From: Antedon mediterranea | Taxonomy: Eukaryota > Echinodermata > Crinoidea > Comatulida > Antedonidae | Direction: 5' to 3' | Assembly: GCF_964355755.1 (NCBI RefSeq) | Contig: NC_092673.1 | Coordinates: 12,651,001 to 12,715,000 of the forward strand | DNA: 64,000 nt | Part shown: in pieces, positions 55,801-64,000 of the stretch | Numbering within the stretch: position 1 is the first letter of the stretch | Layout: the number at the start of each line of letters is the position of its first letter | The notes under the pieces: model-generated | Seen by the model: the letters and a program-made list of their open reading frames with translations, nothing else | What the model was told of the DNA's origin: nothing | Database searches by the model: none | Made by a program: the position numbers and the translations under genes

Positions 55801-58800
55801 CCAAGTATTGCAAGGTTCAAGACTTTTGAAATAAAGAAAGAAGACAAGGTGCTTGGTTCAAGTCAAACACAATTCAGTAGTTGTAAAATGGTCTGTCAGT
55901 TTGTCTGTTATTGCTGTCTTTACTTTTGTGGATTTTGTTGTATTGAATACTATAACAAATCATGTGAGATATATATTTTTTTTTCATTTATTGAGTAGAT
56001 CAGTACTGGTCTGCCCGTTTATTAAGTTGTGTTTATTTGATTAATAAACTGCTCTCATTCAGTAAATAAAATACAATAATTCAAAAATTTGTCAATAAAC
56101 TTTTTTTTATTAAGAAATAAGCCTAAAAGCTGTTTCCAAGGGTCCTCATTGTTTATGTTCCAATCTTTTCAATGCTATGTATTGCACTTTTTTTACTTCA
56201 CATTGTGAATTTTGAATGAAGAACACGGCTTTGTATGTCAATCAATGCCTCAAATGTAAGATTCAGTCACAATTTTTTCATTTTTTAAGCAGTTGTTTAC
56301 AAAAGTAAAGGTAAAAAGAAACATGAAAGCTGCAGGTGAGTTTATTACAAACTTTTTTTTTTAAATACATAATAAATATTAACATGCATGATTAAAAAAT
56401 TGCGGTTAAGTTGCGGTTACAGGTGGGAGGTGTCTGATCATTTCGGCCGCCGGTTATCGAACACGCAAATTCATGGCACTTCCCCAAGGACAAAATATGC
56501 ATTGTTCATTTTGGCCCGCAAAATTGTAAATAGTGTTGAATATGTATGTATGTGTTCCGCCGGCCTATATTAGCAATACTTAAAAATACTAAAAATCAAT
56601 ACTTGCTTTCTATTGTGTTAAAAGTAATGTTGAAGAGCACCAAATGATGGTCATTGAAAGAGAAATTCCTGCAGAGGTTCCTGTTATAATTAAATCAAGT
56701 TCACCTAACACAGCTGAAGCAACTGAAGCTGCACAACAACCAAAAACAGTTCCTGATAAATTTGAAGTCAAGGTTTGCTATGATTACAAAAGATAAAGAA
56801 AACTTTAAACAAGACCAAATCAGTTGTCTTTGAGTTTGGTTTCATATAATAGATTTCACTGATTTAAAATCAATCTTTGGATAAATTATTTTTTTCAACC
56901 GACCGCTAAACCTGCCGTTTTTGAAAGTCCCAAAAAATATCCTATTCTTACTGTAGAAAAATCCATTTCCAAATGTAACCGAACCCCCAGTTAAAAATCA
57001 ATGATGTATTGAACTTAAGTTTACGAAAATAACAACATCGATGACACCTATCAATCAGAAAATAAAGCCATTTCAGTCCGTTACCGTTGGATCTGACCTT
57101 CCACCCTAGATCGTGTGTGACACGCTGAAAGTGCCGAAAGCTTTTCTATTTTTTTCCCTATTGGCTGATAACCTTTATGGAGGCGTGGCCTATGCATCTA
57201 CCCAGAAATGACGTCATCATGACGTGTGTGTGGTAGATGACGTAAATCATTGGTTGTGTGACCCTAAAAAGACCAATCAACCATGCGCTACCTAAAACAG
57301 TCATGGGTACTGGCGATGGAAAATAACATCGAATGGAATTAAAAATTGAACGAATTTCAGTTATTATTCATTAAAAACTATGATACATTTTGATTTAAAA
57401 TGCTAAAATGTAATGTATTGATAATAAGAGCTTTGTTGAGTCAATATTCACCACATACTGAATACTTTCTAGCTAGGCCTAGTTAGAGAGGGGCCTAACC
57501 TAATTCTCAACCGAATGTGAGCGGTATAAAGTATGTAAACATATATATCTGTATTATTTGTTCAATTTTATTTCTTAGTGTATATAGTATACGCATGATG
57601 TATAATGAAATCTAGAGAAACAGTAATTTATGTCTTTATTATTATGTAACAAGGGTATTATACGTGGAGGGATCTTTGATCGGATTGTGACACAGGCTAT
57701 TGTATTTTGCATTAGCAAGATCCTATCTTCATATATTATAAATAATTAAATATTTTGACAAAATTTTATTTAAATCAATGCATATAACCTATAATTCGTC
57801 ATAGTGATGAGTTAAATCTAGTTTTGTATACTATTTTGTTTGCTTAAGCCTGTTTTCCAATCGGAGTTGCATCTAATTTTTGTAAATGCAAAGTTGTGAA
57901 CCAGACCGCTAATATTTGCACATTTCTACGTGATCGTTCATGGTTTCTTGGTCCTTTCCCAGCATTGCTGGGACACGGACGTGAAGTGTTCCAAAACACG
58001 GACCATTTAAAATTGACAAAAGTTAGAAGCTTTGATCTTTCAACCCAGCCTTGGACATTTTTTCGCGATTAATGATTTTTTTATATTTTTTTAGCATTGA
58101 TTTTTTTCCAATAAAATTGTTGAATCAGGTTGACCCAACGTCGACTGGAAAACAGGCTTAAGCAATTAATTATTCACCAAAATCACTCGCAGTTGTACTA
58201 TGAAATCAACAGCTTACACTAGCAACTTTTTAAATTTAAAACTAAACAGTGGTTTTATACACGATTAAATTTGACCATATTAAATATACTTATACAATAT
58301 AGTTAAAGATTAAATACCAGTGCAATCAATCAACTATATGAATTAATAAAATTTTCATTTTTTTGTATTTTTTAATCATTCCTAATTATAAACTATTTTG
58401 TTTGCTTTTTTTTTTTCAAAGAAAAGTTCAGATGGTACTGAATATAGTAATCTTTTATCAAAACATCAACAAACATCAGATGGAAATGATAAAAACACAG
58501 CTGAAGGAGGTAAACGTTGCCATTATTGTGTTATTAATTTATTAATTCTTGCACTTAACCTCAGATCATTAAACCAATCCATCGATCAATCAATCAATAG
58601 ACAGTTTATGCATTCTGAAATAATCTATGAAACCAAACAAAAACATTATATTATTATCACAAAAATGTAACTGTTATTAAAACCGCTAGAACTATGTTTT
58701 TTTCAACCTAATTTAAGGTCACACACTACACATAACTACTGTAATATTTTAGGTGTTAAATTGTGTAGATTGTACAGCTAAATAAATGTGACACTGGACA

Positions 58801-61800
58801 CAAACATTGCGGTTTCTAGGTATCCAGAACATGAAATCATATATTACAGAACACAATTGAGCAGCATCAATGATCAATGATGTGCATAGCAATATATTAC
58901 AACTACTACGTCATTACCACTTTTTACCCAGAAGCCTACAGAACTAAGGGAGGACAATCAATATTAGTGCATTGTTTCTCTCTTTTTATCATAATTAACC
59001 ATAAAACATACATTTATAACAGGAATGAACTGCAGGTTCAATGTTTTTAAAGTTATATAATAATATAATATATATAAAAATATAATAATATATGCAGTAT
59101 TTTTACAAAACGTCAAAAATTAAACGTGCATAGCAATACGACAAATAGGATGTGTTATTAAATATGTACCATCATTTTTACTTTTAATTTTTTCTATTAA
59201 ATCACTCATTTTTATTTAATCTTTAGGCAATTTAAACTTCAGGTATTTATTGTATTGGAAAATATATATTCATTTGGTTCCACAGTTAATATTTATTATT
59301 TTTAATTTTAGTGTTTGTATTAATGTTTATTGATCCAACAAAAAGTTTTATTCTTAGGTTCCCTTAAACCTTTCTCCATTGCGCAACTTATTATTGAAGG
59401 TAAAGTAATTCTCTTATTCTTGGTTTTAAGGACTCCTCTTCAGTATCAGTTTCAAATTAAGAATATTTTTTTAATTTAAAAGCTTTAAAAAGGCAATTAT
59501 ATGCAAAAAATCATGTTAATGTAACACTAACAGTAACTACTACATTTTTATTATAGTTTTTAATGTTTTTTAACAACTAATAAATGGCAAATATAATCTT
59601 TGAGTTAATTTATTATAAAATAATTAATTTATAATGAATCTTTATCTTGAACAAGTTATAGTGCAGTAATTTATAATATTTAGTTAAAATAATATAAATG
59701 CTTCACTGTCGTTCATTAGTACTTTTTTTAGCATACAAAAAGAAATTTCCAAACATTACTGTGATTATGGACGTAAAATCCAACAGATCTGCCAATATTG
59801 TTAACAATAACAAACATTGACCCTTTTTTCTTGACAGAATTTTTGGAGAGATATACATACTAATTTAGGCCAAAAAATCATTTAACTTGGCTTTAGAATT
59901 TTTGTATGATTTTGAATACATAAAAGGGACAACTCTACAAGGCATGGAATCGTTAGAAAACACAGAATTAGCTAGAAAATGGTGGAAAACAAATAATTCC
60001 TTTTTAACTTATTTTTTTAACTTATACAAAATGTGACATCATCAAATGGCAATTTTTTTCTCTATAGTCATAGATTATCACATACATTAAGTATCTCGGT
60101 TATTTTGAACCTGATTTGTGCTCAAATTTCAGTATGTGCTTACTCAATTAATTATCTTTCTCATAAGTTGCCAGCGGTTTCATTTTGATGACATCATCAC
60201 ATGTAAAAACTTGAATAACGTAGGTCGTGTAATTTCACCTTCATCATATTTTGAATATCTCACAGCTCTTCATAATCACCGCCTTGATAATTATAATTCA
60301 TTATCAAAGCCAATGAAATTTGGATATGAATTCATATAAAAATTAAGCCTTTCGGATGTTGTGACGTTATCATATGACCATTTTTTTTATAGTTTTTTCA
60401 TCTCTACTTGCCAATTTTTTTCCAAATCTTATATTAATTTTCTCAATTCATTATCTTCCGAAATTGTCATTAGTTTTTTTGATAACGTCATTATATCAAG
60501 TAAATCGTAAGATGGCATAAATCAACATTGTGCAATCGTATTTTAACGTATATGAATCATTTTTTTAATTTAAATGTTTTAATTATGAAAAAAGATTGAC
60601 CTATAGCTGTAGATGTGCAGGAAACTTTGTTATTTGACTTCATAAATTCTGAACAAAAAATATTTTTCAATGAAACTATTGAATGTTTTGACGTTATCAT
60701 ATGGCCAATTGAAGTTAAAAAGTAGTTTTCTCTTTCGTTAAAGTTATACAAATTTCAAAATTTTCTTCCAAATTTTATATTTATTATTCATTATCATCCG
60801 AAATTGTAATCTTCAAGTTTTTTTTTATAACGTCATCATACCAAAAAAATGTTCACCTACTCAAGACTATAAGCATATAGGCATCAGGTCAAACGATGGC
60901 ATATATCAACATTTTGCGATTGTATTTTAACGTACGTGCATCATTTTTAAAAATTAAATGTCACCTATAATTCATCAAAGTGACAAATTAAATTCTAGTT
61001 TGTATATCATTTTATTGTTCTATCTAGGCCTATTCCAAAGCTGTATGATTAATTGGTTGATGGTATTGATTGATTGATTCAAATATGGATAATAATGTTA
61101 TAGTGGGAGTATATAAAGAAATCAAGAAGTTTCAAACACTATTTTATATAGTGCCAAATTTAAAATTTTCGTCCAGTTAATTGAAAACCTGGCCCTGCCC
61201 TCACCACATCTAACCATAACATTTTAAAAGATTGTATTATTTTTATGTTTATTGTTCTAGCAACAGACTCAAATGGAAGGTAATGGATTTGATATGATTT
61301 TTGAAATAGTGTAGCAAATCTTAATTTGTTTAAATTGCTTGCTCTAATTAGTTAAAAAATAATTTCTAGGCAAAATTTAAAATCCATTTTATGTGGGTGA
61401 AGCTGCTGCAGTTCTAAAAATTTAATGTTTATTTCCTTTTGATTTTATGTCTGTACCACAATACCATGTGTGAACAGTACAGCAAAGCTATACCAAATAG
61501 AATCCTAATTTGATATGCTTTTCACTCTTACCTACTGTATTTACATTGTTTCAATACTAAATTATCAAAACAGACAGTAGTGAAATTAGTCAGTACACTG
61601 TCACTCTAAAAAAAAGCACCTCCCATTGAATTCACTCACTCGAAGAAGATTTGTTCAAATATTTTATTACACGTTCTGTGTTCTGTAGCATTTAAACGTA
61701 TAGTGTCTTTGTGTATATTTCCTTTTGGCTAAATGCTTTGTTTTTTTTTTCTACTAATTTGCTTGACATTTTCATGTTTTGTTATCAGTTAATATTTTAT

Positions 61801-62908
61801 AATTGATTATACTGCATTGAGCTGTATTTTTTTCATAACTCCTTGGTTAATTAATAATTGCATGTAAACGCAAGATAGATATTTATATTTTTCTTTAAAA
61901 TTAATAACCTCATGGGCAGAGGTAATATTATGTCTAAAAAGTCATTACATAATGTTGATATTTTGTGTATACCATTTCTACTTCAGTTGTGATAGTAGCA
62001 TGCAAAACATAGATGTATTTTCTGTAGATAAATCTTGCAGTTTAGGATGATTTCATTTTATAAATCCCTGCGAATATTTACAATGTATTTTTGTTTACAT
62101 TACAAGGTACAGTACAGTATACATGCTTGTTTACCTCCGCCAAGGAGGTATATGTAATCGGTCGCGTTTGTTTGTCTGTCTGTTTGTTTGTTAGCAGGAT
62201 TACTCAAAAAGTAATTACAAGATCTTTAACAAAATGAATATACAGGTAGATATGTGGTCAAGGACCATTCCATTAAATTTTGGGACCATGGTCCCAATTC
62301 TGGACCACTTTTTAATATACTTTTCAGACCTGCTAGTTTTAAAAGATAGGACAGAATTTTTCAAAAGCCGGTGAGCAGTCTTAAAGTATCAAGTAAGCTG
62401 AAATTGCATTTTCTCGAAAACTACTTGTTCAAAAAACTTCATTTTTGAGGCAAAAGTTATAATTTGTGATTTGTAACTTTAAAACATAATTTGATTTAAT
62501 GTGCAAGTTTTTTGATGCGAGTAGTTTAAAAAACCTATTTCTTTTCAAATTCACTCATTTGATTTTCGCGTTTCTGTTCTATTTTTAGTCAACTGAAGCT
62601 ATTGTTAATTGAAAGGCTTGTTACATAATCATTACACCAAATACACATGCTTGTAGTGAAATTAGCCTAAATCACAAACAGCATCAAGACACACACAAAT
62701 ATATAATATATATTTTTTCCCGGAGAAATCTTATGTAGGAGAATTTTACAGTAGGCGGAGGTATGCACTCTCGGAGTGGCTTTCTAGTTTAGAAACTTTT
62801 TAGATATAGATTTATACTCTCTATACTCCAACCATTTAAGCAAATTTTTAGTCCCCACAGTACTAATAATTGTTTTCATTTTTTTTAGATCTCAAACTTC
62901 TTACTCAA
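52843..62908 (+). CDS. Ig-domain transmembrane receptor-like gene (10 exons seen)
   Basis: Exons: 52843-52894, 53026-53349, 54722-54808, 55709-55882, 56293-56335, 56625-56772, 58422-58509, 59358-59399, 61261-61279, 62889-62908. All have AG/GT borders, and the phases agree at every junction (1,1,1,1,2,0,1,1,2, exit 1), with no stop. The product has the end of a hydrophobic leader, one Ig-like domain, a transmembrane segment and a long cytoplasmic tail with a YSNL motif. It looks like a single-Ig cell-surface receptor or adhesion protein. The first exon with the ATG and the last exon are not found. Introns contain MITEs and dispersed repeats. Confidence 0.75.
53026..53349 (+). CDS. Ig receptor: Ig-like domain exon
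   Basis: 324 nt, phase 1-1, the classical symmetric Ig exon. Starts HCQLVTISDQTAKEGD. Conserved Ig pins are visible: first Cys in VVMTCDF, Trp in IQWDEV, and second Cys in SDSQRRFQCEIR, with the usual acidic residue before it. One sequon (LNIS). The strand pattern is closer to V/I-set than C2. Donor GTAAGT. This is the best-supported host exon in the window. Confidence 0.85.
54722..54808 (+). CDS. Ig receptor: transmembrane exon
   Basis: Phase 1-1, 87 nt. Reads SISDG then a ~20-residue hydrophobic span (LITLILIFVALMLWLLLLV-like). Donor GTAAGT. Follows the Ig domain after a short stalk, giving type I topology. Confidence 0.75.
54865..55600 (+). repeat. Dispersed intronic repeat, copy 1
   Basis: Blocks 'acctaatttaaggacacatact', 'accaggtcttccccaatttg', 'cataattaaccataaaacat' and acaattgtaggtct are shared with 58.68-59.14 kb, 11.1-11.38 kb and partly 0.8 kb. 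Interrupted by the MITE at 55209-55386. Confidence 0.65.
55209..55386. mobile_element. MITE, Harbinger-like
   Basis: Ends gcgtggttcccactag and ctagtggaaaccaagc are inverted repeats; complementarity (gcaacgcaaggacgtaacg / cgttgcgtttacgtccttgc) extends to about 60 bp. TAA flanks both sides (55206-55208, 55387-55389), as for TWA-targeting PIF/Harbinger elements. No coding. Confidence 0.65.
55709..55882 (+). CDS. Ig receptor: first cytoplasmic exon
   Basis: Acceptor tttttttatag. Encodes FMYYKKIELSNKDINRVES and then DEPFMMSWTYRPSIARFKTF. Basic residues follow the membrane span as expected. With donor GTAAAA after 55882 it exits in phase 1, compatible with the next exon. If that donor is not used the frame runs to a stop at about 55996 and would give a short alternative C-terminus. 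Confidence 0.6.
55890..56290. other. Intron, or alternative 3' end of the receptor
   Basis: After the possible stop at about 55996, ataaa-type polyadenylation signals occur near 56040-56070. No other feature. Confidence 0.4.
56293..56335 (+). CDS. Ig receptor: small basic exon
   Basis: 43 nt, acceptor …aagcag, donor GTGAGT. Encodes VYKSKGKKKHESC. It could also join directly to the transmembrane exon, since both preceding exits are phase 1, so the exon at 55709 may be optional. Confidence 0.6.
56625..56772 (+). CDS. Ig receptor: acidic/Pro-Ala tail exon
   Basis: 148 nt, acceptor ttaaaag. Reads NVEEHQMMVIEREIPAEVP then VIIKSSSPNTAEATEAAQQP and PDKFEVK. Low-complexity, probably unstructured. 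Exits in phase 0 at a GTTTGC donor, which is weak. Confidence 0.6.
56780..58420. other. Intron with a MITE
   Basis: A less AT-rich block at 56890-57310 is not coding in any frame I can support. The TTAA MITE is listed separately. Confidence 0.5.
57848..58157. mobile_element. 310-bp TTAA-flanked MITE
   Basis: gcctgttttccaatcg at the left and tggaaaacaggc at the right are inverted repeats, each bordered outside by TTAA (57844-57847, 58158-58161). TTAA targets are used by piggyBac and Kolobok elements. No coding. Confidence 0.75.
58422..58509 (+). CDS. Ig receptor: tyrosine-motif exon
   Basis: 88 nt, acceptor tttttttcaaag, donor GTAAAC. Reads KSSDGTEYSNLLSKHQQTSD then GNDKNTAEG. TEYSNL fits both a YxN GRB2-type SH2 site and a YxxL sorting or inhibitory motif. 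Confidence 0.65.
58680..59140 (+). repeat. Dispersed intronic repeat, copy 2
   Basis: Shares 'acctaatttaaggtcacacact', 'agtgcattgtttctctct', 'ataattaaccataaaacata' and 'tatttttacaaaacgtc' with the copy at 54.87-55.6 kb. Confidence 0.65.
59358..59399 (+). CDS. Ig receptor: 42-nt symmetric exon
   Basis: Acceptor ttattcttag, donor GTAAAG, phase 1-1. Encodes GSLKPFSIAQLIIE. Could be skipped without frame change. Confidence 0.5.
59400..60000. other. Intron, nothing seen
   Basis: AT-rich sequence without a recognisable feature. Confidence 0.5.
60000..60980. repeat. Dispersed repeat related to 46.76-48.12 kb
   Basis: Words gacgttatcatatg.cca, ttatcttccgaaattgt and gatggcata.atcaaca recur at ~330-bp spacing and match the element at 46.76-48.12 kb. 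Confidence 0.55.
61261..61279 (+). CDS. Ig receptor: 19-nt micro-exon
   Basis: Acceptor ttgttctag, donor GTAATG. Encodes ATDSNG and leaves two bases. Supported by phase agreement on both sides. Confidence 0.4.
61280..62125. other. Intron, nothing seen
   Basis: AT-rich; no repeat family recognised. Confidence 0.5.
62126..62790. mobile_element. CCTCCGCC…GGCGGAGG element
   Basis: Starts tacctccgccaaggaggtat, with 'gtttgtttgtctgtctgttt' and 'agcaggattactcaaaaagt', and ends taggcggaggtatgcactct plus 'ggctttctagtt'. The ends are inverted (cctccgcc/ggcggagg). From general knowledge, very similar sequences are abundant in many marine invertebrate genomes. No coding; class unresolved. Confidence 0.7.
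62889..62908 (+). CDS. Ig receptor: 20-nt micro-exon
   Basis: Acceptor ttttttttag, donor GTAAGT. Encodes (R)SQTSYS. The exit phase is 1, so the gene continues beyond, probably past the window end. Confidence 0.4.
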
Positions 62909-63221
62909 GTAAGTAATTACTATCTATATTATATTTTATATTACTATGAAATTTAGACACACATTATGTTATTTTAGGCGATTTATTTAGAAAAGTGAAT
63001 TAGTTGCTGAAGTTACATTTACAAGTCCATTAAATACATGTTTAGTCATTTCCTGCCTACAATGGTTGGGGCTGAACTAAAAAAATGCGAAAAATAGAGG
63101 TGCTAGCTCCTCATAAATTGCACTTATACTTGGAAAATGTCAGGCCTAGGCTAAAAAAAACCTTTTTGCAGCTGCAGCCGCACTCCTTGCACAGGTGTCC
63201 AGTGGTAGAGGCCACCTAGAA

Positions 63222-63312
63222 AAAAGAAAACATTGATGAAATTACAAGTTACCACCCGATATCAGTTTTATCAGTTTTTTTCAAAATCTTTGAAATACCA
63301 ATTGGCAAGGCG
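63222..63312 (+). pseudogene. LINE reverse transcriptase scrap
   Basis: Reads ENIDEITSYHPISVLSVFFK then IFEIPIG, the RT fingers block (normally NYRPISVLS..SKIFEK). Only about 30 codons survive. It sits in the intron after the last receptor exon seen. Confidence 0.6.
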
Positions 63313-63319
63313 GACAGAA

Positions 63320-64000
63320 GTAAAGTACAATATCACAACCGATCTTAATGTATGAGTGTTTATTTAACACCATTCAATTCTGTAAAGATTGAATAAAAAA
63401 CAAAGGTTACAGTAAAAGTCAACCTGACTAAAAAGCTCATGTAAATAGAAAACATACATAAAACATTATTTCAATATTAGATTAATGCATCCATAATCCT
63501 CAACCCTTTCAATAATGACTTGTCATTAGATAGTTAACATTATTCTTTTCATGTTCAATTCTGATTCATTAATTCAAACATATTATAAAGCATAATCAAT
63601 GGAAACTTACTACTTTGACCGGATGTAATTAACATTTAAACAAGTCTCTGAATAACTTCAGTTCAGTATCTTAAGCAGATTGATTATCCAACACATACTG
63701 GAAAACTACATAAGTTACAAAAATAATAACGAACTCAAAGAGAGATACTAGATCACGTCCTTTATTTAAACAATTTAACCTAATCACAATTTTGATTTAA
63801 ATAAGTTACAGGCAATATGTTTCATGACTCAATATCATCTTTGACAATTACCCCCTCCCTTGTGTGAAAGCTGCAGTCGCGTGCACAAATTTGAGCACTT
63901 TAGTGGATATGTGCGCTGTATAAATCTTAATACAGTATTATTATTAGTGTTTACCGATTGGTCGACCAACCAATAGCCATAGTGCAGGCAACTAAAAAAA
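63320..64000. other. Non-coding end of window
   Basis: No exon or repeat recognised; the receptor gene probably continues beyond. Confidence 0.5.

Overview
This is an AT-rich, intron-containing animal window dominated by transposable elements. There are no bacterial operons, ribosome binding sites, CRISPR arrays, rRNA genes or free tRNA genes. The element set (Penelope-like element with GIY-YIG, LINEs with APE-type endonuclease, one of them carrying a 2A peptide, CACTA-like and hAT elements, a pogo/Tigger element, Ty3/Gypsy) together with frequent TAGGCCTA-type short words suggests a marine invertebrate deuterostome, most likely an echinoderm. That placement is inference; no species marker is present.

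Layout. 0-8 kb: short repeats, a 100-bp tandem array with an inverted copy, and a complete 2.28-kb non-autonomous DNA transposon with a 7-bp target duplication (4365-6646). 8.4-10.75 kb, minus strand: five candidate exons of an unrecognised small membrane protein gene. 9.3-16.3 kb: fragments of two LINEs, a Gypsy integrase interrupted by a tRNA-derived SINE, a hAT fragment and a decayed Penelope-like element. 17.9-18.35 kb: an integrase-core fragment that has lost its catalytic Glu. 18.35-31.18 kb: a composite CACTA/EnSpm-like transposon with terminal inverted repeats and long subterminal arrays of CTATAGA-type words. Its transposase gene (minus strand) starts with small duplicated acidic exons and is split by a LINE (A) that is itself split by a second LINE (B). 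The right part of the element also holds a GC-rich multi-ORF island and a Gypsy integrase tail ending in a PHD finger.

31.9-36.3 kb: LINE fragments, a hAT-like repeat and several tandem arrays. 38.9-41.35 kb: an inverted-repeat element filled with a ~73-bp minisatellite. 42.35-43.1 kb and 49.6-50.2 kb: hAT transposase C-termini. 44.5-46.5 kb: a broken pogo/Tigger-type transposase gene with one intron and a PHD-like zinc finger at its end. 51.2-52.6 kb: a TIR element with an identifiable empty site at 44.4 kb.

52.8-62.9 kb, plus strand: the clearest host gene. Ten exons with consistent splice phases encode a hydrophobic leader end, one Ig-like domain, a transmembrane segment and a cytoplasmic tail with a YxNL motif. 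It lacks a visible first exon and continues past the last exon seen. Its introns hold MITEs and dispersed repeats. The two host genes look unrelated; almost everything else is nested or decayed mobile DNA.
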